Counted from the first letter of the stretch, positions 8,415-16,845 are shown. The stretch is DNA of 64,000 bases from Veillonella parvula (GCF_902810435.1 NZ_LR778174.1:124001-188000), one strand, 5' to 3'. Program-made: numbers and translations. Notes: generated by a model from the sequence alone, not told the origin.

Positions 8415-9176
8415 ATGAAAAAGTATATCGTTGTTACGGGAGCAAGTTCAGGCATAGGAGCAGCTACGGCAAAAGCTTTTGCACGCCGTGGAGAAAATTT
8501 GATCGTTATTGCACGTAGAGCAGAATTATTAGAAAATTTGAAAGGCGAGATTGCTAACATTTCGCCTGATTCAGACGTTATTGTAAAACCTTGTGATCTC
8601 TCGCGTAGCGAAAACGTTTTAGCGCTTTGGGATGACCTTAAAAGCTATGAGTTAAAGGCACTTATTAATAATGCAGGCTTTGGTGATTTTGGATTCATGG
8701 GCAATCATGATATTCAAAAAATGGTAAAAATGATAGATTTAAATGTAACTGCACTTGCGATACTTTCCAGTTTATTCGTGCGAGATTATAAATGTAAACA
8801 AACACAGTTGATAAATGTTTCCTCCGTGGGTGGATATTTTTTAGCGCCCGGAGTAGTACCATATTGTGGCACAAAATTTTTTGTAAGTGCCTTCACAGAG
8901 GGCTTATATCATGAGCTTGCACAGGATGTAGATGCTAAAATGCAGGCTAAAATCTTAGCGCCTGCTGCTACTAAAAGCGAGTTCTGCGATGTAGCTTCAG
9001 GTAAAAGCGGATTTGATTACGATGCTTCATTTGAAAAGTATCATAGCAGTGAACAGACCGCAGATTTTTTGCTCACCCTTTATGATAGCGATGCATGTGT
9101 TGGCGAGGTGGATTTAACTAGCTTTGAGTTTAAGCTCAGCGGGCCAAAATTTAATTACCTAGCTGCTGCCAAATAG
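8415..9176 (+). CDS. SDR-family oxidoreductase, second copy type
   Basis: 253 residues with TGASSGIG (8-15), NNAG (85-88), serines at 136-137 and the Y150-x-x-x-K154 catalytic pair. It is only distantly similar to the preceding SDR, so this is not a recent duplication; it looks like the DltE/short-chain dehydrogenase subgroup. AAAGGAAAGG precedes the ATG. In the 112-base gap an AAGGAGG is followed by GTG CAA TAA, which cannot encode a useful peptide. Confidence 0.85.
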   Translation: MKKYIVVTGASSGIGAATAKAFARRGENLIVIARRAELLENLKGEIANISPDSDVIVKPCDLSRSENVLALWDDLKSYELKALINNAGFGDFGFMGNHDIQKMVKMIDLNVTALAILSSLFVRDYKCKQTQLINVSSVGGYFLAPGVVPYCGTKFFVSAFTEGLYHELAQDVDAKMQAKILAPAATKSEFCDVASGKSGFDYDASFEKYHSSEQTADFLLTLYDSDACVGEVDLTSFEFKLSGPKFNYLAAAK

Positions 9177-9443
9177 TAGATAGGGATGGATTATATATAA
9201 ACATAGATACTCCTGATGAGCGTCTTAGCATCTATTTTGAATATATGTTTGTATAGTAGCTAATATAGAACTCAGGATTTTATATCAAAAATAACTACTT
9301 GAAATTCCCTATCATTTAGGGTATAATTATAAAATAAGTTTTGATAAAGAATATTTTGTAAAATATATTTATAAATTATAATATTCTTAATACATGTGTT
9401 GTGTTTGTACAGATGTATATGTAAAAGAGCGGAGATTATAATC

Positions 9444-10031
9444 ATGTTGAAGAAATTTGTATTGATGGCTGTTGCTTGTGCTTGTGTAGGTTCTTATACT
9501 GTTGCGGGTGCTCAAGGTACTGTTGATGTAAAACCGAATCAACCTAAATCTGTGGTAGCTCAACAAGAAGCGCCAATGGTTGGCATGCCAAGCCCGTTTC
9601 ATGAGTTTTCTACTGTAGATGAAGCGGCTAAATATATGAATATTACACCTCAAATGCCTAAGGTATTACCTGTAGGTTATAACATTGAATCTGTAAGTAC
9701 TATTGATAAGGATGTATTGCAAGTGGTTTATGTTTACCAACCTGGTGAAGATGCTACTCGTAATCAGGCTGCAGGCAAACGCATCGTGTATCGCGTATCT
9801 AATGAAATAAAAGAAGATATTAGCGGCGATTATAGCGATTTTCGTGTAACAGCTAATGAAAAAGTAAACGGCACAAAGGTTATTTTCAAAGGTGGCAATA
9901 AAATGGTATATCTCATAGGTTGGACCAAAGACGGCCAAACTCATGGGATGTACTTTGAACGCCCTGTAACTCGTGACATGGCTAAAGCGATTGTTGCTAA
10001 TACAGTAGCTCCAAAACAACATACAAAATAA
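9444..10031 (+). CDS. Small secreted protein, DUF4367-like, paralogue of the 17.8 kb gene
   Basis: 195 residues from the ATG at 9444 (CGGAG upstream); an earlier in-frame ATG at 9396 lacks a site and would bury the signal peptide. Residues 1-23 (MLKKFVLMAVACACVGSYTV..) are a typical signal peptide cut near AGAQ. The mature part has the pattern LPVGYNIESV..DKDVLQVVYVY..KRIVYRVSNEIKEDISGDYSDF..VNGTKVIFKG..MVYLIGWTKDG, resembling DUF4367-type periplasmic domains. The same pattern recurs in the protein at 17827. Function unknown; probably periplasmic or cell-envelope. Single gene with a terminator at 10122. Confidence 0.75.
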   Translation: MLKKFVLMAVACACVGSYTVAGAQGTVDVKPNQPKSVVAQQEAPMVGMPSPFHEFSTVDEAAKYMNITPQMPKVLPVGYNIESVSTIDKDVLQVVYVYQPGEDATRNQAAGKRIVYRVSNEIKEDISGDYSDFRVTANEKVNGTKVIFKGGNKMVYLIGWTKDGQTHGMYFERPVTRDMAKAIVANTVAPKQHTK

Positions 10032-10050
10032 TATACAAAATAATATACAA
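10021..10050 (+). repeat. 12-bp tandem repeat over the stop codon
   Basis: Two full copies and one partial copy of ATACAAAATAAT, running across the TAA of the secreted-protein gene. The stop codon is regenerated in each unit, so repeat-number change would not extend the protein. Confidence 0.6.
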
Positions 10051-10072
10051 GTCCAGGCCTAATGGGATAGGC

Positions 10073-10100
10073 ATGCGAGTTGTGGTGAAGCACTCGCATG
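10073..10100 (+). other. Hairpin in the 3' untranslated region
   Basis: CATGCGAGT pairs with ACTCGCATG across about 10 bases. It precedes the terminator and has no T run of its own, so it is likely an mRNA 3' structure. Confidence 0.4.
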
Positions 10101-10121
10101 GACACTGTAAGGGTTTTATAT

Positions 10122-10156
10122 AGAACGGCTCCTCATATGAGGGGCCGTTTTTGTTG
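10122..10156 (+). terminator. Intrinsic terminator before the metal/peptide ABC operon
   Basis: AACGG-CTCCTCATATGAGG-CCGTT type stem followed by TTTTTG. Confidence 0.8.
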
Positions 10157-10170
10157 GTATGCAAAACTTT

Positions 10171-10189
10171 CATAATGATAATGATTCTA
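10171..10189. promoter_or_regulatory. Fur box upstream of the ABC importer operon
   Basis: CATAATGATAATGATTCTA matches 15 of 19 positions of the classical Fur consensus GATAATGATAATCATTATC, with an uninterrupted 11-base match in the left half. It lies about 90 bases before the first permease gene. It implies iron-dependent repression of the operon by Fur or a Fur-family relative. Confidence 0.7.
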
Positions 10190-10275
10190 AATACCCATGT
10201 GGGTATATCTATCTAAGTATTACATTGATAGAATATAAATATAGCTATTTTGTGATAAAGAAGGCAGGTGATGTA

Positions 10276-11226
10276 TTGTATCGATTAATACTACAGCGTT
10301 TGGTGAGTATTGTAGGTATTTTATTTGTTGTTACCATCGGTACATTTGTATTGATAAAATTATCTCCTATTGATCCCGTGTCGATGAAGTTTAATCTTGT
10401 AGGGGCTACACCAGATCCAGTTGTAGTTGCACAGATACGAGAGCAGTTAGGTCTCAATGACCCTTGGTGGCAGCAATACCTACGTTGGTTAGGTCAAATT
10501 GTACAAGGGGACTTCGGTGAGTCCATTCTGTACGCTTTACCAGTGGCGACCATTCTTGGTGGCGCCTTGCCTAATACCTTGGGGCTAGTATCCTTAGCTC
10601 TTGTTATGGGGATAGTGGTGACCATACCGCTCGGTATGTTATCTGCAAAGTATCAAGACTCATGGATTGATCATGGGGTTCGTCTCGTTACATTTCTAGC
10701 ATTAGCAATCCCTGGGTTCTGGGTCGGTTTATTATTACTGTACTTATTTGGTGTTAAATTACAGCTAGTGTCGATAACGAATACCAATGGCTTTTCTGCC
10801 TATGTATTGCCCGCGGTAACCCTTGCTTTATGGATATGTGGTCTCTACATTCGTCGATTGCGCAATGCTATTTTAGAAGTGTCGCGACAGCCCTTTGTAC
10901 AGGGGGCGCGAGCATTGGGCTTGCCAGAATGGATGGTCTACACCCGTTACATATTCCCTCATGTGGGACTTATGTTGTTGCCTATGATGGGCGTAACCAT
11001 GGGGGCCATGCTTGGGGGTTCTGCCGTTATTGAAACGGTATTCTCCATTAAAGGAATCGGCTACATGATGGTGCAGGGTATTATGGCTCGCGATTATGTA
11101 TTGATGCAAGGCTATATCATCTGGATTACCTTGGTGTTCATCGTGATAAATATCATCATTGATGTATTGGGTGTTTGGCTGAATCCGAAGCGAAGAGTCG
11201 CTATAAAAGGAGGCTCTTATGAATAG
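10276..11226 (+). CDS. ABC importer permease, NikB/DppB type
   Basis: 316 residues from a TTG at 10276. This start is chosen because AAGGCAGGTG sits six bases upstream and the protein then begins MYRLILQRLVSIVGILFVVT, the usual first membrane segment of DppB/NikB permeases; the upstream ATG at 10159 overlaps the Fur box. Six hydrophobic segments are seen, with the permease EAA-type loop around RQPFVQGARALGLPEW. It forms the translocation channel with the next gene, which it overlaps by eight bases. First gene of a five-gene operon of the nickel/peptide/opine class. Confidence 0.88.
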   Translation: MYRLILQRLVSIVGILFVVTIGTFVLIKLSPIDPVSMKFNLVGATPDPVVVAQIREQLGLNDPWWQQYLRWLGQIVQGDFGESILYALPVATILGGALPNTLGLVSLALVMGIVVTIPLGMLSAKYQDSWIDHGVRLVTFLALAIPGFWVGLLLLYLFGVKLQLVSITNTNGFSAYVLPAVTLALWICGLYIRRLRNAILEVSRQPFVQGARALGLPEWMVYTRYIFPHVGLMLLPMMGVTMGAMLGGSAVIETVFSIKGIGYMMVQGIMARDYVLMQGYIIWITLVFIVINIIIDVLGVWLNPKRRVAIKGGSYE

Positions 11227-12028
11227 ACAAAAGCCCTATACTTTATACGCTATGTTAGTATTAGCAGCTCTGTGGATCGTATTTTTCTTATGTGCTCCCT
11301 ATATAGCACCCTTTGATCCTGAAACGACGAGTATTGCGGACCGCTTACAAGACATTAGTAGTACCCATCTATTAGGTACTGACCAACTCGGTCGTGATGT
11401 GTGGTCTCGTATTCTGTACGGTGGTAAAGCCTCTTTAGGGATTGCTTTCACCATCATTGGCATTAGTGGGGCCATCGGTATCGCTATTGGTGGGTTAGCA
11501 GGATTCTCTACACCTAGCATTGACCGTTGGTTATCTCGCTTGATTGATTTGGTACTAGGGTTCCCGAACATGGTGATTGCCATTGCTTTCATCGGTATTA
11601 TGGGACCTAGCATAACGAATGTAATCATTTCCTTGTGCATTACGAAATGGGCGGAATATGCCCGTATCACTAGAGGCCTCGTACAGATTGAACGCTACGC
11701 GGAGTACATTACCTTTGCTCGTATGTCAGGTGCTTCAAATCTACGAATTCTGTGGCGCTATATTCTGCCGAATGTATTGCCACCGTTGGTGATCGTTATT
11801 ATTCAACATTTAGGGGACGCCATCATTTTGGTAGCCAGTTTTTCGCTCATCGGCATCGGTGTACAACCGCCGGATCCGGAGTGGGGCGCTATCTTGTTGA
11901 GCTCCCGAGATTTTCTACAAACGGCACCGTGGCTGCTAATTTATCCGGGGCTCGCTATTTTTATTACCGTTGTTTTATTTAACTATATTGGTGATGCGTT
12001 GCGCGATGCCCTTGATGTATCTCGTTAA
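11219..12028 (+). CDS. ABC importer permease, NikC/DppC type
   Basis: 269 residues; AAAGGAGGCTCTT-ATG start inside the end of the previous gene. An N-terminal membrane segment is followed by the OppC-like motif LGTDQLGRDVWSRILYGGKASL (about 56-77) and the EAA loop EYITFARMSGASNLRILWRYILPN. Partner of the upstream permease. The following 66-base gap contains a short perfect palindrome, after which the binding protein is encoded. Confidence 0.9.
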   Translation: MNRQKPYTLYAMLVLAALWIVFFLCAPYIAPFDPETTSIADRLQDISSTHLLGTDQLGRDVWSRILYGGKASLGIAFTIIGISGAIGIAIGGLAGFSTPSIDRWLSRLIDLVLGFPNMVIAIAFIGIMGPSITNVIISLCITKWAEYARITRGLVQIERYAEYITFARMSGASNLRILWRYILPNVLPPLVIVIIQHLGDAIILVASFSLIGIGVQPPDPEWGAILLSSRDFLQTAPWLLIYPGLAIFITVVLFNYIGDALRDALDVSR

Positions 12029-12059
12029 CCGTGCTGTGTATAGATTTTTTATGGTGAAA

Positions 12060-12072
12060 GCCTCGACGAGGC
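12060..12072 (+). other. Palindrome between permease and binding-protein genes
   Basis: GCCTCGACGAGGC, a perfect 13-base inverted repeat about 20 bases before the binding-protein start, directly behind a GTGAAAG heptamer. It may be an mRNA-stabilising or processing hairpin that raises binding-protein yield. Confidence 0.45.
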
Positions 12073-12094
12073 AATGTATTTTAAAGGAGATATT

Positions 12095-13618
12095 ATGAAA
12101 CGTTGGTTGTTAGCATGTTTGTCCATGCTATGCATGGTAGCTCTCTTGGTTGGCTGTGGCAATGATACTGCTAAAGATGGCAAACAAGGGAAGCATATGA
12201 ATGTTGGTTTGTATTGGTTTGGTGAAACATTAGACCCAACTCACGAATGGGATGCGTGGACATTGACTCGTATCGGTGCAGGTGAAACCTTAGCCGTTGT
12301 AACACCGGATATGAAATTTGCCCCACAATTGGCAGATTCTTGGGAAAATGTAGACCCTACAACATGGAAATTCCACATCCGTGAAAACGTAAAATTCCAC
12401 AATGGTACTCCGATGACACCTCAAAAGGTAAAAGAGTCCATTGAGTATACGATGAAACAAAGTGCTCGTTCCGCTAAAGCTGTTAAAATCGAGTCCATCA
12501 CAGTAGATGGTCAAAACTTGATTATTAAGACTACAGAGCCTAATGGTTCCTTGTTATCTAGCTTGACTGAACCTGCTTTTGTTATCATGGATACTGCAGA
12601 TCTTAAAGATGTAGCATCTAAACCAGTTCTTACAGGCCCTTATAAAATCACTGCTTTCAAAAAAGGTGAAACAATTGAACTTGCAGCCTTCGCAGATTAC
12701 TGGGGTGGCAAACCAGGTCTTGATACTGTAACTGTAAAAGACATCGAAGACAATAACAAACGCGCTATGGCGTTGCAATCTAAAGACGTAGACGTAATTC
12801 AAAAAGTGGACTCTGCTAACCGCAGCTTGTTCAAAGACGGTTTTAATATTCAAGACGTTGCTGGCGTTCGTGTGTTTATGTTGAAAGCAAACCACACAGA
12901 AGCATCTCCATTGCATGATAAAGCTGTGCGTTCCGCTATTGCTCATATCATTAACTATGATTCCATGGCTAAAATCATCGGCAATGGCTCTACACCAGGG
13001 GCAGCACCATTCCCTCCATCTGCCAATTTAGGTTATGATGCGATTGCTAATAAACCGATGACAGATGTAGCAAAAGCTGACCAAATCTTGACTCAAGCTG
13101 GTTACGCTAAGAATGCAAACGGCATGTATGCAAAAGATGGCAAAGAATTAGCGATTACTATTGCTATTTGGGGTAAAGACACAAGCTTATACGAAGAAAT
13201 TCAACAAGAATTGAAAAAAGCAGGTATTGCTGTAACTCTTAAGAAATTACAAAGCCCTGATGAAGTAGATACACTTGGTACAGATGGTTTTGATTTAGTA
13301 GAACGCAATGTAGTGACTATGTCTACAAACGATCCTTACTGGTTCCTCAGCTTATTCTACAAAACTGGTGCGAAAGCAAACGTTGGTGGCTACTCTAACC
13401 CTCAAGTAGATGCGTTAATCGACCAATTGTCAGTAACATTTGATCAAAACGAACGCTCTAATATTGCAAAACAAGCACAACAAATCTTAGTTGATGACGT
13501 AGCAGATATCTATTTGTTGTATCCAAGTGCAACAGTTGTATCTACTACAAAAGTTAAAAATGTACCGGTACATCCAATCGATTACTACTTATTAACAAAG
13601 GATTCTACTATTGAATAA
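12095..13618 (+). CDS. Substrate-binding lipoprotein, SBP family 5 (nickel/peptide/opine class)
   Basis: 507 residues from the ATG at 12095, with AAAGGAG upstream; an in-frame ATG at 12074 is discarded. Signal peptide 1-20 ends in the lipobox LVGC (C at about 20), so the mature protein is lipid-anchored at the inner membrane. The body has the family-5 landmarks: ETLDPTHEWDAW near the N-terminus, LADSWENVDPTTWKFHIRENVKFHNGTPMT, and a late region QQELKKAGIAVTLKK. Because the operon is preceded by a Fur box, a metal-chelate cargo (nickel or a metallophore complex) is more likely than peptides; that is inference. Confidence 0.88.
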   Translation: MKRWLLACLSMLCMVALLVGCGNDTAKDGKQGKHMNVGLYWFGETLDPTHEWDAWTLTRIGAGETLAVVTPDMKFAPQLADSWENVDPTTWKFHIRENVKFHNGTPMTPQKVKESIEYTMKQSARSAKAVKIESITVDGQNLIIKTTEPNGSLLSSLTEPAFVIMDTADLKDVASKPVLTGPYKITAFKKGETIELAAFADYWGGKPGLDTVTVKDIEDNNKRAMALQSKDVDVIQKVDSANRSLFKDGFNIQDVAGVRVFMLKANHTEASPLHDKAVRSAIAHIINYDSMAKIIGNGSTPGAAPFPPSANLGYDAIANKPMTDVAKADQILTQAGYAKNANGMYAKDGKELAITIAIWGKDTSLYEEIQQELKKAGIAVTLKKLQSPDEVDTLGTDGFDLVERNVVTMSTNDPYWFLSLFYKTGAKANVGGYSNPQVDALIDQLSVTFDQNERSNIAKQAQQILVDDVADIYLLYPSATVVSTTKVKNVPVHPIDYYLLTKDSTIE

Positions 13619-14378
13619 ATCTGATTGTATCGTATTTGATAAGGTTACAATTTCATATGGTGCGGAGCAAGCGGTACGCGATGTATCCTTCTCCGTGCCC
13701 AATGGTGAGGTCTTTGCCATCGTTGGTGAAAGCGGCTCTGGTAAATCTACGTTAGTTCGTGCCGCCTTTGGCATGTTAAAACAAGCTAGCATTAGCGGCC
13801 AAATTTTGCTAAATGGCACCGATGTTTCTACATTGAGTGATGGTGATTGGCGACAATTGCGGGGCGCGAAGATTTCTATGATCTTTCAAAATCCCAGCGC
13901 CTATCTAAATCCAAATCGCACCGTAGAAAATCACTTCAAAGATTTATTCCGTGCTCATGGTGAAAGCTATGATGTAAGCCGCGTTATAGATATGCTTAAT
14001 CTTGTTCACTTAACTGACGGAGAGCGTATCTTGCAGTCCTATCCGTTTCAATTGAGCGGTGGTATGCAACAACGGTTAGCAATAGCCTTGAGCCTCATCT
14101 TGAAGCCTGGTATCGTATTTGCTGACGAACCGACTAGTGCCTTAGATATGCTGGTGCAAGCCTCTGTATTGGATCTTATGAAAGAGGTAACGCAGGCTCT
14201 TGGGGCAACGGTGATTATTGTAACTCATAATATCAAGGCGGCCGCGCGCATTGCCAATAGCATCGGTGTTATGAATAAGGGGCAACTCGTTGAAGTGGGA
14301 TCCACCGAAGAGGTCATGGCCCATCCAAAGGATGAGTATACTCGCATCTTGTTAGATTCCGTAATGAAAGTGGTGTAG
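13611..14378 (+). CDS. ABC importer ATPase, NikD/DppD type
   Basis: 255 residues from a TTG at 13611 that overlaps the lipoprotein stop by eight bases. Walker A GESGSGKST (about 38-46), the DppD-type signature LSGGMQQRLAIALSL and Walker [12 protein letters not shown] are all intact. It lacks the extra C-terminal oligopeptide-transporter domain (with its conserved cysteines) of long DppD/OppD proteins, fitting the shorter NikD kind. Confidence 0.88.
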   Translation: MNKSDCIVFDKVTISYGAEQAVRDVSFSVPNGEVFAIVGESGSGKSTLVRAAFGMLKQASISGQILLNGTDVSTLSDGDWRQLRGAKISMIFQNPSAYLNPNRTVENHFKDLFRAHGESYDVSRVIDMLNLVHLTDGERILQSYPFQLSGGMQQRLAIALSLILKPGIVFADEPTSALDMLVQASVLDLMKEVTQALGATVIIVTHNIKAAARIANSIGVMNKGQLVEVGSTEEVMAHPKDEYTRILLDSVMKVV

Positions 14379-14379
14379 T

Positions 14380-15120
14380 ATGATTCAAGTTGAGCATTTA
14401 TGTAAACAATATACAAACCACCATCATACGGTTCGTGCTGTTGATGATGTATCTTTTTCTGTAGTGGAGAATGAACGGGTAGGTATTGCTGGTGGTAGTG
14501 GTTCTGGTAAAAGCACGCTGCTTAGGCTGATTGCTATGCTAGAAAAACCTACATCTGGCACCTTGCGACTCTTTGGTGAGGAAATCCATTCCATTCAAAA
14601 TCATACAGAAATATATCGCTCTATGCAGATGATGTTCCAAAATCCCTTGGCGGTGATTCCACCGAGAATGAACTTAGAAGCATTTCTCTTAGAGCCGTAT
14701 ATCAACTATGAGCTTATGGATATAGCGGCAGCAAAGGACGATATCCGTAAGTGGATTCAACATGTAGACCTACCTGAAACGATCGTTAACAAATACCCGC
14801 ATGAGGTCAGCGGCGGTCAATTGCAACGCGTTGTATTAGCACGAATAATGTTGATGAATCCAAAACTAGTACTCTTTGATGAACCTACATCAGCCCTTGA
14901 TGCAGTGAATCAAAAACTGGTGCTAGACCTATTACAAAAACTCCATACGGAACAACCCTTCGGCTACGTATTCGTCAGCCATGACATCGGACTATTACAA
15001 GCCGTAACAGACCGAATCATCGTCATGAAAGACGGACAAATCGTAGAAACCATCGAATCAAAACGATTAAAAGAAGCGGTACATCCATATACACAAGCAC
15101 TCGTGGAAGCGAGTGAGTAA
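14380..15120 (+). CDS. ABC importer ATPase, NikE/DppF type
   Basis: 246 residues, starting two bases after the previous stop. Walker A GGSGSGKST, signature VSGGQLQRVVLARIM and Walker [13 protein letters not shown] are intact. With the preceding ATPase it would form the heterodimeric motor of the importer. The operon ends at the terminator at 15131. Confidence 0.9.
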   Translation: MIQVEHLCKQYTNHHHTVRAVDDVSFSVVENERVGIAGGSGSGKSTLLRLIAMLEKPTSGTLRLFGEEIHSIQNHTEIYRSMQMMFQNPLAVIPPRMNLEAFLLEPYINYELMDIAAAKDDIRKWIQHVDLPETIVNKYPHEVSGGQLQRVVLARIMLMNPKLVLFDEPTSALDAVNQKLVLDLLQKLHTEQPFGYVFVSHDIGLLQAVTDRIIVMKDGQIVETIESKRLKEAVHPYTQALVEASE

Positions 15121-15130
15121 AAAGCAAAGA

Positions 15131-15156
15131 GCCCCTGTTTGAAACAGGGGCCTTTT
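15131..15156 (+). terminator. Intrinsic terminator of the ABC importer operon
   Basis: GCCCCTGTTT / AAACAGGGGC stem with a one-base loop gap, followed by CTTTTGC. Confidence 0.85.
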
Positions 15157-15208
15157 GCTATATATTTATTATTTAAGTACGTAAGTGTTTGGAGGTATCC
15201 AGCAATAA

Positions 15209-15223
15209 TTATGATTATCATAA
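15209..15223. promoter_or_regulatory. Fur-family-like operator (perfect 7-1-7 palindrome)
   Basis: TTATGATTATCATAA is a perfect inverted repeat. On the minus strand the 19-base frame around it matches 14 of 19 positions of the Fur consensus, including ATGATAATCAT without a break. It lies about 100 bases before the 15325 gene and just after the iron-type importer operon. Confidence 0.55.
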
Positions 15224-15324
15224 GTATAATTTTTATAAATTAAATTAATAATACTTATATATGCAGGAGATTTTGTTAAATTGAAGAAATATATAAGTAG
15301 TGAGTTAGTTGGAGGAAAATTAAC

Positions 15325-15552
15325 ATGGATTTTAATTCGATACTAGATTTCATTAAGGAGAATTCTTGGGTTTTAGGAAGTGGAGGGGTAGTTGGATTAA
15401 TTGTATTAATAAAATCTATTTTTGGTAAATCTGCAAATGTATCGCAAAAGATAAGAGCAGGAAAAAATTCAATTAATATTCAGTCAAATAATGATGTGAA
15501 TTTGGGGGACATTAATAATGTTAGAGAAACAAAGGATAGAAACAGGGGATAA
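15325..15552 (+). CDS. Small single-pass membrane protein with Asn/Gly-rich motif
   Basis: 75 residues; GGAGG upstream of the ATG. Residues about 14-33 (SWVLGSGGVVGLIVLIKSIF) form one membrane segment with glycines, followed by basic KS..QKIRAGK. The tail AGKNSINIQSNNDVNLGDINN is polar, Asn-rich and beta-prone. The pattern G-x-N-S-x-x-(I/V)-x-(S/A)-x-x-D-V-N recurs at the N-terminus of the next protein, with which this gene overlaps by 35 bases in another frame. No known family is recognised. The shared motif of two adjacent genes recalls bacterial amyloid-signalling pairs, where a membrane or toxic effector and a sensor carry the same prion-like motif; this is a hypothesis. The DNA is more A+T rich than its neighbours. 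Confidence 0.7.
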   Translation: MDFNSILDFIKENSWVLGSGGVVGLIVLIKSIFGKSANVSQKIRAGKNSINIQSNNDVNLGDINNVRETKDRNRG

Positions 15553-16411
15553 TTCAACTACAGTTATGGCTGGAAGAGACGTTAATCATTTTAATAATGG
15601 GATAACATACATGGAGGCAAAAGCAATATGTAATGATTTGTTTCAGTTAAATTTTTATAAATTGAAGGAAGCCGCAGAAGCTATTGCAACTAAAAGAGCT
15701 GAAGAACTTATAAATGGATTTCTTCAAAAGTTAGCGGAGAGAGGACTTATAAAGCCTGAAGTCTTTCAAGACCCTGATATGCAATATACATTGGTAAATG
15801 CGCAAATTGCGTATGCAAAGTCGGGTGATAAAGATGTTGAAGATTTGCTAATAACACTTTTAATAGAACGAGTCAATCAGCATGAAGATGACCTAAGTAA
15901 AATTATATTAAATGAATCCTTAAATGTAATTAATTTATTAACTAAAGAACATTTAAATATATTGGCTGCTATTTTCTTTATGCGATATGTTAAAAATCAC
16001 GCAGTTAATAGATATGAAATCATAGATTATTTTAACATTGTTTTAGAGTTTATAAAAAAATGTACTAATACTAATACTGAAATCGTATTTGATCATTTAG
16101 CTTATAGTAGATGTATTACTCCAACTAATGCGTTTATGCATCCCGCTTTTGCTACGTTTGAACCTTATATGGAGGTATGTTTTGGTGTTGGAATTTCTAA
16201 TGATCCAAATGATATGAATGAATTACTTAATACAGAGCCCTGTTTTAGAGAAATAATTAAATTATGGGATAACTCATATCTATCTAAAGCAGTACTTACG
16301 AGTGTTGGTAAAGCGATTGCAATAACTTATATAAGAAGTCAGAATATTTTGTTACCATATGAGACTTGGCTTAGTTGTAATTCTTCTAATAGTGAGTCCA
16401 GTATAGATTAG
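15518..16411 (+). CDS. LPO_1073/Vpar_1526-like protein of unknown function
   Basis: 297 residues from the ATG at 15518, inside the end of the previous gene, with GGGGGA about nine bases upstream. Residues 9-23 (TGDNSTTVMAGRDVN) repeat the motif of the upstream membrane protein. They are followed by ITYMEAKAICNDLFQLNFYKLKEAAEAIATKRAEEL, a long amphipathic helix, then a mostly alpha-helical body with no catalytic motif that I can see. From memory this sequence belongs to the family NCBI calls LPO_1073/Vpar_1526; no function is attached to that name. The A+T-rich composition, the unknown function and the position next to a toxin-antitoxin pair suggest an accessory, possibly defence-related module. 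Confidence 0.75.
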   Translation: MLEKQRIETGDNSTTVMAGRDVNHFNNGITYMEAKAICNDLFQLNFYKLKEAAEAIATKRAEELINGFLQKLAERGLIKPEVFQDPDMQYTLVNAQIAYAKSGDKDVEDLLITLLIERVNQHEDDLSKIILNESLNVINLLTKEHLNILAAIFFMRYVKNHAVNRYEIIDYFNIVLEFIKKCTNTNTEIVFDHLAYSRCITPTNAFMHPAFATFEPYMEVCFGVGISNDPNDMNELLNTEPCFREIIKLWDNSYLSKAVLTSVGKAIAITYIRSQNILLPYETWLSCNSSNSESSID

Positions 16412-16434
16412 TTACATATGCTTATTTAATATGA

Positions 16435-16472
16435 TAAAAAAGTGGTTGCCAGCAATACGTCGGTAACCACTT
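16435..16472 (-). terminator. Intrinsic terminator for the minus-strand 16498 gene
   Basis: AGTGGTTGCC / GGTAACCACT with one mismatch; the A run at 16436-16440 becomes the U run when read on the minus strand. Confidence 0.75.
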
Positions 16473-16497
16473 AATAGTTAATTTGAAATATATAGGT

Positions 16498-16845
16498 TTA
16501 TTCAATTCTCGCTTTCAAATCAATTATATTTTTAGCAGCTACGCAACCAGGGCAGTCGCAGAATTCAGCGCCTTTTGCTTTAATGTCTTTAGCATGTTGT
16601 AATAGGTTAGCTGCGCCTTCTTCGCCAAGGATTTGTGTAGCTAATTCAGAGCCTGCAAAGCCGATTGTTTCATCGATGAGTGCAATGTTTTGCTCTGCTA
16701 ATGGTACGAGTTGTTTTGTAAGCTCTTCTTGCTCAGGTTTGCCTTCTGCGTTGATCCAAGATTGAGCAAATTCTTTTACTGTAGGGTTGCTTGTAGGTGC
16801 ATCTAATAAAGCTTGCACGAGTTGTGTTAATTGTGTATGTGTCAT
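16498..16845 (-). CDS. Conserved hypothetical protein with C-terminal CxCPGC motif
   Basis: 115 residues, helical and acidic. The C-terminal stretch FCDCPGCVAAKNIIDLKARIE holds three cysteines in a C-x-C-x-x-C arrangement that could bind metal or be redox active. GGAGAT precedes the start on the minus strand. Similar short proteins occur in anaerobic Firmicutes, sometimes under misleading chaperone names. No function is assigned. Single-gene unit. Confidence 0.65.
   Translation of the reverse strand: MTHTQLTQLVQALLDAPTSNPTVKEFAQSWINAEGKPEQEELTKQLVPLAEQNIALIDETIGFAGSELATQILGEEGAANLLQHAKDIKAKGAEFCDCPGCVAAKNIIDLKARIE

Noticed and set aside
16498-16845. Hsp90-type chaperone
   Set aside because: A similar short protein sometimes carries this name, but 115 residues with a CxCPGC tail and no GHKL ATPase motif cannot be Hsp90.
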